NCBI RefSeq assembly: GCF_002933275.1
Contig: NZ_PSSX01000002.1
Location: 372,001-436,000 of the forward strand
From: Marinobacter maroccanus
Lineage (GTDB): Bacteria; Pseudomonadota; Gammaproteobacteria; Pseudomonadales; Oleiphilaceae
Length of the DNA: 64,000 nucleotides
Direction: 5' to 3'
In this document: piece after piece, positions 8,284 to 18,185 of the stretch
How the letters are laid out: each line of letters starts with the position of its first letter
Numbering within the stretch: the first letter of the stretch is position 1
The notes under the pieces: model-generated
Databases searched by the model: none
The model's input: only the letters and a program-made list of their open reading frames with translations
Told to the model about the DNA's origin: nothing
Position numbers and translations under genes: made by a program

Positions 8284-10593
8284 TCAGTCCTTGCGGCTGC
8301 TGCGGAGGTTGTCGATGATCGACTCCAGTGCCCGGTCGAAAATCAGGCCGTCATCGAGCATGCTGATTTTCCCGGCTTCCATGTCTGCAGCCAGCTCCTG
8401 GCGCAGATATTCAGCCACCTTGGCACCACTGCGGTTCACAAAGATGTACTTGCCGGTAGCCTTGATAAAGGCCGCAAGTTTGCAGCGCACCTTGGTTTCG
8501 TCGCGGGTTAGCTCAATCCAGGAACCCACACGGAGGCTTTCCGCCTTCTCCAGCCATTGTGGCGATACCGGAGCCGAATCGTCTGCCCCGGTTATCCCCG
8601 CCGCTTCGGAAGGCGCTTCGTTGACTACCGCAACGGGTGGTTCCACGGGCTCTGACGGAACCGGAGTTTGCTTCAACTCCTCATCTGGTGCTTGTCGGGC
8701 CACAGGCGTTTCAACCGAACGTTCGGGTTCTGGCTGGGGCAGGTCCTCAGGTTCTGCAGGTGATTCCGGACGGGACGGCGCGGTTACCAGCCGCTGGAAA
8801 ACATCTACGTGTGCCAACTCCAGATCACGAATGGCCGCATCGGTGGCAAAGGGATCCCAGGAAATCTCCTGGAGCGCCTTTCGAAGGTCATCCACAATGG
8901 CAGGAATTGCCCGCAGAAGCTCTCCCCGGGTGGAATCATTGACCGGTCGAGGATCCACACTCCACACCAGTTGTTCGGTCAGGTTCCGGGCATGCTGCCA
9001 GCGATCACTTTCTTCACCTTCCCGGAGAACCACCCATTGCAGATACTTGATCCAGGCTTCGTTGAGCAGGCCCGTAACCGACTCAGGCATGTCTCGCTGC
9101 TCAGTCAGCTCCTGCACCAATCCTTCTGCCGCCTGGGACGCCCGCTCCTGACGGGCCCGTCCCTCTTCCGCATCCCGAAGACGTTGCTCCACAAGCTCGC
9201 GACGCCTGCGGTCGAGATCCATGAAGTGACTGAAATCTTTAAGTAATTCTTCGAACAAACTGACGTTAGTGGTGAACTCGCCAAGCACCCGGTCTACCAC
9301 CGATTCGATCTTTTCCCGAAGCGGATCCCTCTGGCCGGTCTTTTTCTCAGTCCAACCAATGGCTGACAGCGCCAGCTCGTTAAGCAGCTTGCGAACCGGG
9401 TGACCGCCGCGATTGAAAAAGTTCTTGTCGCTCAATGCCACCTTCAGCACCGGGATCTGCAGACGACCGATCAACGCCTTCATCACCGGATGCAACTGGC
9501 GATCCTCCAGAATGAAGTCGAACAGCATGGAGACGAGATTGATCACATCACTGTCTACCTGTCCCACATTCAGGCTCTTGCCGTCACCGGAACGCAGGAT
9601 GGGCTGAAGCTGCTCGTTCAGCGGCACAACGGCACCTTCGCCCCATTGCCGGCTGCTGGACTGGGCCTCGGTAAGACGCGCCATCAGTCGATCAGTATCA
9701 ATGTAAGCTTCGCCAGGGGGAGCGGTCCCGATGGCAGAACCAGCATCGCCACGATGCAGCAGCGCACTGAGTTCCGAGAATGTGGCCTGCGACTGAGGCA
9801 TGCCCTGGCGCTCGCCGGTAAAGCTGGCCTGACCGTCGGCGCCTGTCGGCGCTGAACGCCCCCCTGCCGTGCGCTGACCAGAGCCCGCAGGCACTCTGCC
9901 GGTGGGAGGCCGCTTCATATCAGGCATGACTCCCTCATTAATCAGGGTTCGGTTCGCTTCTTTGTAGAAATCACCGAGGGTATCGGCAAGCAGGCGATCA
10001 AACAGCTTCAGAACCACCAACTTGGCCCGGATGTCAATGTCGAGGTCGGTACAGGCTTCGGCAACGCCGCCACAGATAATTTCCGGGCTCAAAGGCATCT
10101 GAGCGTCTTTCAGATCAATACCCGGCACCAGGTGTCCCACACGCGCTGTCAGCAGGCGGATCTGTTCGGTATAACGATTCCGGAGTTTATTGACCAGGTT
10201 GTCCACCGCCACCTGCTGCTCCAGTTCGGAGTGATCAACCAGGCTGAGTGAGTCTTCGTCAACCTCATCCAGCGACCGGCTGCCCTGCTGGGGTTGGAAC
10301 CTGCCAATTTCATTGAAAGCCTGGCTGACGTACTGGAGGATCGACACCGTCATGGACTTGCGACGAAGCCTGAGCTCGCGCATGGCATCAAAGTAGGCGG
10401 TCTGGTCAAGATTCGAGCCGGCTCTGTCGGCAAGTTCGAACAGGGCGTCATCGGCACGATCAAAAAAACTGGCAAGAACGGACTTCAGGGACTGACCCGA
10501 TGCGTCACGCAGGCGAACAAGTGCTGCAGGCAATGAAAACCGGGCGGGCGACTTCTGGCCTGAAAAGCTGACAACCTTGTTATCGTGCACCAT
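8284..10593 (-). CDS. DUF1631 family protein
   Basis: A 769-residue soluble protein of the DUF1631 family, whose function is not established (some databases use the unsupported name thymidine phosphorylase). The N-terminal 480 residues are mostly helical. A Pro/Glu/Thr-rich linker follows (about 610-680), then a compact C-terminal region of about 90 residues beginning WLEKAESLRVGSWIEL and containing RCKLAAFIKATGKYIFVNRSG, which looks like a small beta-barrel of the PilZ-like kind. I chose ATG at 10593 because GGAG sits at proper distance; the upstream in-frame start at 10620 has less support. It is transcribed away from nadC. Confidence 0.85.
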   Translation of the reverse strand: MVHDNKVVSFSGQKSPARFSLPAALVRLRDASGQSLKSVLASFFDRADDALFELADRAGSNLDQTAYFDAMRELRLRRKSMTVSILQYVSQAFNEIGRFQPQQGSRSLDEVDEDSLSLVDHSELEQQVAVDNLVNKLRNRYTEQIRLLTARVGHLVPGIDLKDAQMPLSPEIICGGVAEACTDLDIDIRAKLVVLKLFDRLLADTLGDFYKEANRTLINEGVMPDMKRPPTGRVPAGSGQRTAGGRSAPTGADGQASFTGERQGMPQSQATFSELSALLHRGDAGSAIGTAPPGEAYIDTDRLMARLTEAQSSSRQWGEGAVVPLNEQLQPILRSGDGKSLNVGQVDSDVINLVSMLFDFILEDRQLHPVMKALIGRLQIPVLKVALSDKNFFNRGGHPVRKLLNELALSAIGWTEKKTGQRDPLREKIESVVDRVLGEFTTNVSLFEELLKDFSHFMDLDRRRRELVEQRLRDAEEGRARQERASQAAEGLVQELTEQRDMPESVTGLLNEAWIKYLQWVVLREGEESDRWQHARNLTEQLVWSVDPRPVNDSTRGELLRAIPAIVDDLRKALQEISWDPFATDAAIRDLELAHVDVFQRLVTAPSRPESPAEPEDLPQPEPERSVETPVARQAPDEELKQTPVPSEPVEPPVAVVNEAPSEAAGITGADDSAPVSPQWLEKAESLRVGSWIELTRDETKVRCKLAAFIKATGKYIFVNRSGAKVAEYLRQELAADMEAGKISMLDDGLIFDRALESIIDNLRSSRKD

Positions 10594-10740
10594 GTCGCTG
10601 CTCCGCCTTGTGTTGCGCAAATGCCTGTTTGATTCTCCACTTCACATGATACGAGCTGCCCACGTCAGGTTGTGTCAGAATTTGTCACCTTTTGTGTAGA
10701 CCTGACCTGCGTCACAGTTTAGCAGTATGGGCCGAAGAGT

Positions 10741-11656
<916 letters not shown>

Positions 11657-11992
11657 TCACTCCCCGCTAAGCAGGCGGTCGATTTCCTCCAGTTCCCTGA
11701 CCAGCCTGTTGCCGGACTCGGGCCGCCCCCGGAAGTGCTCTTCAGCCATCGGCGCTATGCCGGAGGCCGAAGGCAACGGGTGATCGTTTTCGATAATTAC
11801 TTTCATCCGTTCCACAAAGATAAATTGCAGCCACTGGTGGAACTCCAGCGTATCGATGCAAAATGGCTGAACACTCTGGAAAGCCTCTTCCGGTGGTGGC
11901 TCGGACTCCCACAGCCCCAGCTGCCGCAACTCCATCTCTATGTTCAGCAGGCAGTCCGCCACCTGCCCGATCGGGTCACCGGACTCGGTCAT
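11657..11992 (-). CDS. yqcC: YqcC family protein
   Basis: Small 111-residue protein with the YqcC pattern: an N-terminal helix (VADCLLNIEMELRQLGLW), then PPPEEAFQSVQPFCIDTLEFHQWLQFIFVERM split over two helices. The function of the family is unknown. It is the last gene of the (-) block that begins with the DUF2066 gene, 12 bases after parA. Its stop codon directly abuts that of convergent nadC, leaving no room for an intergenic terminator. Confidence 0.85.
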   Translation of the reverse strand: MTESGDPIGQVADCLLNIEMELRQLGLWESEPPPEEAFQSVQPFCIDTLEFHQWLQFIFVERMKVIIENDHPLPSASGIAPMAEEHFRGRPESGNRLVRELEEIDRLLSGE

Positions 11993-12004
11993 ATCAGTCT
12001 CGCT

Positions 12005-12802
12005 TCAGTCAGTGAGCGGCTCAAGTTCCACGTTTTCGCCATGCAGGACCCGGAACAGGTCCTCGTACTGGCGCGTCAGCGGGTGCTTGGGCGCCATATG
12101 GATCAGTGGCTGCCGACTCTGATGGGACTCCTTCATTTTCACGGAACTTGAGAGCCGCACCGGCAAGACCGGCAAGCCTTCTTCGATAAGCTCCCTGACC
12201 AGCTGCTTTGGCAGGCTGGCGCGGGGCTGGAACTGGTTGGCAACAATCCCCTCCACTACCAGGTCCTCGTTGTGATCTTCCTGAAGATCGCGGATTTCGT
12301 TAAGGATGTTGTACAGGGCTTGACGGGAAAAATCGTCGCAATCGAAGGGTATCAGGCAGCGCTGGGCAGCAATCAGCGCGGAGCGGGTGTAGAAATTCAG
12401 TGCGGGCGCTGTGTCGATGTAGATTGCATCGAAGGATTCACCGAGCTTTTTCAGGGCCTCTCTCAGCTTGTAGATCTTGTGCTTGGCTTCCAGCTTGCGC
12501 TCCAGGAAGTCCAACTCCGGGCTGGAAGGCATCACAAAAAGGTTCTTGAACGGTGAGGCGTGGACGAATTCGTCCGGCCGGCGATTGAACACGGTGAACG
12601 CAACCGTCTGCTCAAGCAGATCGGCAACGGTGTCCTTGAGTTCGCTGGCGGGCTTGCCCAGCAGGTAGTGGGTGGAGTTTCCCTGGGGATCGAGATCCAC
12701 GACCAGGGTTCGCTTTCCACGAGCGGCGCTGATAGCTGCGAGGTTGCACGTGATACTGGACTTGCCGACACCGCCTTTCTGGTTGAATACCACCCGTCTC
12801 AT
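12005..12802 (-). CDS. Orphan ParA-family ATPase
   Basis: 265-residue MinD/ParA-type ATPase. The deviant Walker A box NQKGGVGKSSITCNLA starts at residue 7; LVVDLDPQGNSTHYLLG follows, and AIYIDTAPALNFYTRSAL holds the Walker B-like strand. There is no ParB or parS-like gene beside it, so it is unlikely to be the chromosome partition ParA. Orphan ParAs of this type position other cell structures; the cargo is unknown. It lies 60 bases after hda and 12 before yqcC, apparently in the same operon. Confidence 0.9.
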   Translation of the reverse strand: MRRVVFNQKGGVGKSSITCNLAAISAARGKRTLVVDLDPQGNSTHYLLGKPASELKDTVADLLEQTVAFTVFNRRPDEFVHASPFKNLFVMPSSPELDFLERKLEAKHKIYKLREALKKLGESFDAIYIDTAPALNFYTRSALIAAQRCLIPFDCDDFSRQALYNILNEIRDLQEDHNEDLVVEGIVANQFQPRASLPKQLVRELIEEGLPVLPVRLSSSVKMKESHQSRQPLIHMAPKHPLTRQYEDLFRVLHGENVELEPLTD

Positions 12803-12862
12803 TTTCTCTCTCCCTTGATGAACCCGTTATCGTTGTCTGCCCTGCAATTAATTCTGTCCAAG

Positions 12863-13561
12863 TCACCAACCCATCACTGTTTTCACAAACGGAATGGTGA
12901 GTCTTCTCTGGGCCTGAAGTGAGTTTTCATCCAGTATATCCAGAATCCCCAGCAAATCACCGAGCCTTCGAGGCGCCCGGCGCATAATGTAGCTGGCTAC
13001 ATCATCCGCCATTACCAGCCCCCGCTTTTCCGCCCGGGCCCTGAGAATCTTCATTCGATCTTCATCCCGGTAGATGCCCAGCTGGATGATCAGCCCGTGG
13101 CTGAGCCTGGAGACCAGATCCGGCAACTCGAAAGGCAAACTGGCCGGCAAATCCGCCAAACTTACCAGCAAAAGGCCGCCCCGGTCCTGTATCCGGTTAT
13201 AAAGATGAAAAATGGCCTCTTCCCACATCCGCTGGCCTGCGATGCGGTCAACATCGTCCAGACAGACGATGTCATGGGTCTCAAGCCCCGACAGAGCATC
13301 AGGACCAAAAGGCTCAAGCTCGGCAATGCTGATGCAGACCGCAGCTCTGCCCTGCTTTTCACCCAGGTGACACACCGCCTGCAAAAGATGGCTTTTGCCG
13401 GTATCGGCGTCACCACACAGGACAACCGCCGGAACATCATCAGGTTGATGAGACACGGATTCAAGACGCTGGGCTGCCCTGGTGTTCCGGTCGCCGTGGA
13501 AGTTGTCGAATCGGGCATCATCACGCAGCTTGACCCCGAGCACCAACTGGGACGCAGTCAT
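12863..13561 (-). CDS. hda: DnaA regulatory inactivator Hda
   Basis: DnaA-related AAA+ protein that, with the loaded sliding clamp, triggers hydrolysis of DnaA-ATP after initiation. 232 residues. The N-terminus MTASQLVLGVKLRDDARFDN carries QLVLGV, the position of the clamp-binding motif. Walker A is GDADTGKSHLL and Walker B is DIVCLDDVDRI. I chose ATG at 13561 because it overlaps the stop of the upstream phosphotransferase gene as ATGA and gives the standard Hda N-terminus; an in-frame start at 13594 would overlap that gene by more. Confidence 0.94.
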   Translation of the reverse strand: MTASQLVLGVKLRDDARFDNFHGDRNTRAAQRLESVSHQPDDVPAVVLCGDADTGKSHLLQAVCHLGEKQGRAAVCISIAELEPFGPDALSGLETHDIVCLDDVDRIAGQRMWEEAIFHLYNRIQDRGGLLLVSLADLPASLPFELPDLVSRLSHGLIIQLGIYRDEDRMKILRARAEKRGLVMADDVASYIMRRAPRRLGDLLGILDILDENSLQAQRRLTIPFVKTVMGW

Positions 13562-14118
13562 GGCCGGGTAGCCCTCCACGCACGTAAGCCCCATACGAAC
13601 AGGTAATGCGCCCCGCTGAACACAGTTGACACAGCCACCAGGAGAATACCTGCATCCACCACCCAGGGCTGCATCGGCAAATCCGCCAGGAGCACAATAA
13701 TGGCCAGGGCGACGAGAATCTGGATAAAGGTATTGATCTTGCCAGGGATACTGGGCTCCATATCGTAACGGCCAACCGTGTAGTGGTATGCCAGTGCGCC
13801 GATGACAATCAATAGATCCCGCCCCAGAACCAGCAAAAACAACCAGACTGGCAGAACGGCAGTGAGCGTAAGCATCAGATAAGCGGTGATCAGCAACGCC
13901 TTGTCGGCCAGGGGATCGGCGATTGCCCCAAGTCTGGAACGCCAGTTGAAATGCCGGGCCAGGAAACCGTCAACCGCGTCGGTACCCGCCGCCAGGAAGA
14001 AGATCAACAGCGCCCGGCGATAATCCCCGGCCAACAGCGCTCCCGCAAAGGGAGCGATCAACAGGATGCGCAGGAACGTCAGGGCATTGGGAATCCAGCG
14101 CCAGCGGTGCAAATTCAA
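13558..14118 (-). CDS. CDP-alcohol phosphatidyltransferase family protein
   Basis: Integral membrane enzyme of 186 residues that would join a CDP-activated lipid to an alcohol. The family motif D-x2-DG-x2-AR-x8-G-x3-D-x3-D is complete (DAVDGFLARHFNWRSRLG, then AIADPLADKALL). Several hydrophobic helices follow. PgsA (phosphatidylglycerophosphate synthase) is the nearest well-known relative, but the gene is not in the usual uvrC-pgsA setting, so the alcohol acceptor is left open. It overlaps hda by four bases and follows the DUF2066 gene by 21. Confidence 0.88.
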   Translation of the reverse strand: MNLHRWRWIPNALTFLRILLIAPFAGALLAGDYRRALLIFFLAAGTDAVDGFLARHFNWRSRLGAIADPLADKALLITAYLMLTLTAVLPVWLFLLVLGRDLLIVIGALAYHYTVGRYDMEPSIPGKINTFIQILVALAIIVLLADLPMQPWVVDAGILLVAVSTVFSGAHYLFVWGLRAWRATRP

Positions 14119-14139
14119 AAGACTCCCTCCCGTTACACC

Positions 14140-15477
14140 TTATTCGCCGCCATCGCTCCCGATGACAGAAGACGGTTGCCAACGATAATACAGAACCTGG
14201 TACAGGGATTCGAACGCCTCCCTGGCCTCTTCCTCATCAACGGGCACCGGCTGGTAGGTATACAAGGAAGTCTCCCCGGATTCTTCAGTTGAGGTCTGCT
14301 GGCCCCCTTCAACCGGTTGCGCTTCCTGGCTTTCGGGCGTTTCTTCGGCATCTTTCGCAGGCGATGCCACCGGATCGGCTGTTGTCCGGGCAGTATCGGA
14401 CGGTTCGGCCGGAACGTCTGACTCCATCGGAACAAAGCGCGGATCCAGGGCGATGTACTCGCGAAGCTGGTCCAGCTCACCGGAGAAAGCCACACGCAGG
14501 GTGAGTTGTTCATCGCGCACCCTGTGGGCACCGACACTGACAACGGGTGTCAGCCCCTCCAGCACCTTATTGGCTCTGGCGTAGTCTTCCAGTGAGGTTA
14601 CGCCGCGCAGGACAATATCCACTTGCGGGGAATCCCCCACTTCCGAGGCAGCCACGGCATATCTGCTGGCGTACAGCTCGGCCCAGCGATTAATCATCGC
14701 CTCTGCCAATGCTTCCGGAGTCTGCGCGGTTACTGACTCTTCGCCAGCATTCATGGCCATACCATCGAACACCCAACCGGCACGCCATTGCCCGCCAGCA
14801 CGGCTGACCCGCACCAGGGCCAGTACATCATGGTCCAGCTCCTCGGAGGCCGACTTAACCCGGCCAGTAAACTGCCCCCAGATATCGGACAGCAATTCCC
14901 GGTCTGCGGCGAAATCCGCTGGCGGCAGTGCCATCGGCAAGCCCCGCTTCCTGACAGCCTCATCGAACGCCGCCCGCCAGTTTCCGGCGCTTTCCTGGCC
15001 AGCGCCTGGGTCAGCGCGGGTCACGAGCGTTCGCGAACCGCGATCCTCGGCAGCAATCCAGGCCAGCGTGAGCGGTCTGTTGGCACCCCACACCGGCGCG
15101 TTGATCGAGGCCAGCGCGCGATTCACCCCGACCGCTCCGAACGACATACTCAGAACACTCTGGCCGGATTCATCCCGGGCAACCTGGTAGGAAAGCAGTA
15201 ACGACTCGGCATCGGACAGCAGTGCTTCAACGCCTTCCATCGCCAAGACTTCGCGGGTACCAGAAACCCTGACCAACACCTGCCTGAGGCCATCCGCATA
15301 GCCCTGGGCCAGCTGACCCGGCGAGGACCCAGCCACCGGTACTTTGGCCGAATAAAGACCGGAAACGGTCACTGCGGTTACCTGGGCGGAAAACCCGACC
15401 AGCAGAAAGGCAAACAGCGCAAAGAACCACGCCGGGTAAACAGACCTGTGTGCCGGCTTTTGTCCTGATACTGACAT
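14140..15477 (-). CDS. DUF2066 domain protein, exported
   Basis: 445-residue protein with an N-terminal export signal ([20 protein letters not shown]) and a DUF2066 domain starting [17 protein letters not shown]. The C-terminal 90 residues are rich in Pro, Glu, Thr and Ser. Function is unknown. I chose ATG at 15477; another in-frame ATG lies at 15498. The open frame runs far upstream to 16614, but that part is antisense to purM and is not coding. It is the first gene of the block with the phosphotransferase, hda, parA and yqcC, divergent from purM. Confidence 0.85.
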   Translation of the reverse strand: MSVSGQKPAHRSVYPAWFFALFAFLLVGFSAQVTAVTVSGLYSAKVPVAGSSPGQLAQGYADGLRQVLVRVSGTREVLAMEGVEALLSDAESLLLSYQVARDESGQSVLSMSFGAVGVNRALASINAPVWGANRPLTLAWIAAEDRGSRTLVTRADPGAGQESAGNWRAAFDEAVRKRGLPMALPPADFAADRELLSDIWGQFTGRVKSASEELDHDVLALVRVSRAGGQWRAGWVFDGMAMNAGEESVTAQTPEALAEAMINRWAELYASRYAVAASEVGDSPQVDIVLRGVTSLEDYARANKVLEGLTPVVSVGAHRVRDEQLTLRVAFSGELDQLREYIALDPRFVPMESDVPAEPSDTARTTADPVASPAKDAEETPESQEAQPVEGGQQTSTEESGETSLYTYQPVPVDEEEAREAFESLYQVLYYRWQPSSVIGSDGGE

Positions 15478-15570
15478 GAAACACCCTGCAATTCGCATGA
15501 ATGGCGCATAGGATACACCATGCCCCAGGGCGTGAGTAGCAGCCCCGGATTTCAGAAAAGCAATATACAT

Positions 15571-15599
15571 TTGGAGCACCACACCGCACCTGTTAAAAT
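15571..15599 (+). promoter_or_regulatory. purM promoter
   Basis: TTGGAG (15571-15576), a 17-bp spacer and TAAAAT (15594-15599), with an extended -10 TG at 15591-15592. The start site would be near 15606, about 30 bases before the purM ATG at 15637. I see no clear PurR box. Confidence 0.65.
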
Positions 15600-15636
15600 C
15601 CGCCGCCTGACCCACTGGCCAACGGTTAAGTACACC

Positions 15637-16701
15637 ATGAGCGAACAGAAGCCCTCCCTGACCTACCGCGATGCTGGCGTCGATATCGATGCAGGCAATG
15701 AACTCGTCAGCCGAATCAAGGACACCGCAGCGCGCACCCGCCGCCCGGAGGTTCTTGGCGGCCTGGGCGGCTTCGGCGCCATGGTCTCGATCCCCGCCGG
15801 ATACAACGAACCCGTTCTGGTTTCCGGTACGGACGGAGTAGGCACCAAGCTCAGATTGGCCATGCAGCTGGACAAGCACGACAGCATCGGTATTGATCTG
15901 GTCGCCATGTGCGTGAACGACCTGGTGGTTGGTGGTGCTGAACCACTGTTCTTCCTTGATTATTATGCCACCGGCAAGCTCAACGTAGACGTTGCAGCTC
16001 AGGTTGTCGCAGGGATTGGGGAAGGTTGCGAACAGGCTGGCTGCGCACTGGTAGGCGGCGAAACTGCCGAAATGCCGGGCATGTACGAAGGCGACGACTA
16101 CGACCTCGCTGGCTTCTGCGTGGGCGTCGCCGAGCGCAGCGAGATTATCGATGGCAGCCGTGTTCAGTCTGGAGACGTGTTGATTGCTCTGGGCTCCTCC
16201 GGCCCCCACTCCAACGGCTACTCCCTGATCCGGAAAATTCTTGAAGTCAGCAACGCCGACCTCGACCAGCCAATGGGCGACACCACCCTGGCCAACGCTT
16301 TGATGGCACCGACGCGAATCTATGTAAAGAACCTTCTGCAGCTGATTCGCGAAGTGGACGTTCGGGCACTTTCCCACATCACCGGTGGTGGCCTGCCGGA
16401 AAATATTCCCAGGGTGCTGCCGAACGGAACCATTGCAGCCATTGATACCGACAGCTGGTCGCTGCCCCCGGTGTTCCAGTGGCTCAAGAACAACGGCGGC
16501 GTTGCCAGTGAAGAAATGTACAGAACGTTCAACTGTGGTATCGGCATGATTGTCTGCGTGCCCGCCAATCAGAAAGAGCTGGCCCTGGATACCCTGAAAG
16601 CACTGGGTGAGCACGCCTGGCAGGTAGGCTTGATCGAACGTGCAGATAACGAAGAGGCAGATGCCTGCGTTCGCTACGCAGCGGGGCTGCTGTCGGCATG
16701 A
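15637..16701 (+). CDS. purM: Phosphoribosylformylglycinamidine cyclo-ligase (AIR synthetase)
   Basis: ATP-dependent closure of the imidazole ring to AIR in purine synthesis. 354 residues from the ATG at 15637 ([20 protein letters not shown]), which is the family length. The earlier in-frame start at 15520 lies upstream of the promoter and is rejected. PurM signatures include [25 protein letters not shown] and [17 protein letters not shown]. purN starts inside the stop codon (ATGA overlap), so the two enzymes are co-translated. Confidence 0.97.
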   Translation: MSEQKPSLTYRDAGVDIDAGNELVSRIKDTAARTRRPEVLGGLGGFGAMVSIPAGYNEPVLVSGTDGVGTKLRLAMQLDKHDSIGIDLVAMCVNDLVVGGAEPLFFLDYYATGKLNVDVAAQVVAGIGEGCEQAGCALVGGETAEMPGMYEGDDYDLAGFCVGVAERSEIIDGSRVQSGDVLIALGSSGPHSNGYSLIRKILEVSNADLDQPMGDTTLANALMAPTRIYVKNLLQLIREVDVRALSHITGGGLPENIPRVLPNGTIAAIDTDSWSLPPVFQWLKNNGGVASEEMYRTFNCGIGMIVCVPANQKELALDTLKALGEHAWQVGLIERADNEEADACVRYAAGLLSA

Positions 16702-17360
16702 AGGCAGATCAGACCCCGTTGCCGAAAATCCTGGTGCTCGCCTCTGGCAGTGGCACCAACCTGCAGGCTCTGATTGATGCCAGCCGTGAGCGCGATTTTC
16801 CCGGGCAAATAGTTGCCGTCGGCTGCAACCAGCCCGGCGCGTTTGCCCTTGAGCGCGCTGCCCAGGCGAATGTCGAGACCTTTGTGGTAAACCACAAGAA
16901 TTTCGAATCCCGGGACGAGTTTGACGCCTCCCTGATGGCGGAAATCCTCCGCTATAATCCCGACGTGATTGTGCTGGCGGGATTCATGCGGATTCTGACC
17001 ACCGATTTCGTTCGGGCGTTTCGGGGCAAGATGCTGAACATCCACCCTTCACTGCTGCCGAAATACACCGGGCTGAACACTCACCGCCGGGCACTGGAGG
17101 CGGGCGATACGGTTCACGGCGTTTCTATCCACTTTGTTACCGAAGAGCTCGATGGCGGCCCCGTGATTGCCCAGGCAGAAGTTTCGATTGCTTCCGACGA
17201 CACGCCCGAAAGCCTCGCAGAGAAAGTACAGGCCAAGGAACATATCCTCTACCCCATTGTTGTGCGCTGGTTTTGCGAAGGCCGGATTCAGCTGGGCAGC
17301 GATTACGTGCTGTTCGACGGCGAACCGTTGAACGCCCCAATGCGCCTGCCGGACAACTGA
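16698..17360 (+). CDS. purN: Phosphoribosylglycinamide formyltransferase
   Basis: Transfers formyl from 10-formyl-tetrahydrofolate to GAR. 220 residues. The N-terminal [17 protein letters not shown] is the phosphate-binding loop; LAGFMRIL and [20 protein letters not shown] hold the catalytic Asn and His. [19 protein letters not shown] carries the final catalytic Asp. The ATG overlaps the purM stop by four bases, the usual purMN arrangement. Confidence 0.97.
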   Translation: MKADQTPLPKILVLASGSGTNLQALIDASRERDFPGQIVAVGCNQPGAFALERAAQANVETFVVNHKNFESRDEFDASLMAEILRYNPDVIVLAGFMRILTTDFVRAFRGKMLNIHPSLLPKYTGLNTHRRALEAGDTVHGVSIHFVTEELDGGPVIAQAEVSIASDDTPESLAEKVQAKEHILYPIVVRWFCEGRIQLGSDYVLFDGEPLNAPMRLPDN

Positions 17361-17450
17361 TACATCGCCTGAACGAATTGTCATCCCAGCATCCTGCCCG
17401 AGCAGCTACACTGTCGCCATTGATGACGGTAATGGTTCGGGTTTAATAAG

Positions 17451-18185
17451 ATGCTTTCACGACGACTCAGCAAAAAAGATTGCGTGGCCTTCCTGATCTG
17501 CCTTGGCATTCTGGCCGGGCCGGTCACTCTGCACGCACAGACCGAAGCCGGGCTCACACCTTTCGAGGCCAGCTATACTGCGGCCATGGAAAAGGGCCTA
17601 TCCCTCAATGGTACCGCAAAGCGCGCACTCACCTCCCAGGGCAACGACGTCTGGCTGTACCGCACGGATGTGGACTCCTTTATCGTCAGTATCGATGAAT
17701 CCCTGGTTTTTCGCTGGGAGGACGGTCAAGTCATACCCATGAGATACCGATATCGCTTATCCGGCTTTCTGGTCAGCGACCGCAAGCACTCCATCGACTT
17801 TGACTGGTCCGAGGGCATCGCGACCGGGGAATACAAGGGAAAGCCGTTTGAGCTGGCGCTGGAGGAAAGCCTGCTGGACCCGCTGGGTTATCAACTTCAG
17901 CTGCACCAGGACATCAAGAACGGTAAGCGGGAGATGACCTATCGGGTGCTCGACGGAAACTCCATCGACACTGATCGCTTCGCGGTGATCAATGGCGAGA
18001 ACATGAGTACCGGCAGCCAACAAAGGACCACCCTCAAAGCTGAGAAGATTCGGGAGGACTCGAAGCGCCAGACCCTGATGTGGTTCTCGCCGGAGCAGAA
18101 TTTCCTGCTCGTCCGGCTCAGACAGGTGGAGCCGGACGGCAGCACTTACGAACTGAAACTCAAGGAAGCGGAGTTCGAGCGCTAG
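17451..18185 (+). CDS. DUF3108 domain protein, exported
   Basis: 244-residue periplasmic or outer-membrane-associated protein with a signal peptide (CVAFLICLGILAGPVTLHAQ, cleavage after HAQ or nearby). The mature part begins LTPFEASYTAAMEKGLSLNG and is beta-rich, as in the DUF3108 family. The function is unknown. It lies 90 bases after purN and converges on avtA: the two stop codons share the bases CTAG at 18182-18185. Confidence 0.83.
   Translation: MLSRRLSKKDCVAFLICLGILAGPVTLHAQTEAGLTPFEASYTAAMEKGLSLNGTAKRALTSQGNDVWLYRTDVDSFIVSIDESLVFRWEDGQVIPMRYRYRLSGFLVSDRKHSIDFDWSEGIATGEYKGKPFELALEESLLDPLGYQLQLHQDIKNGKREMTYRVLDGNSIDTDRFAVINGENMSTGSQQRTTLKAEKIREDSKRQTLMWFSPEQNFLLVRLRQVEPDGSTYELKLKEAEFER

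Noticed and set aside
15499-16614. N-terminal extension of the DUF2066 frame
   Set aside because: It is entirely antisense to purM; the signal peptide starts at 15477, which sets the true start.
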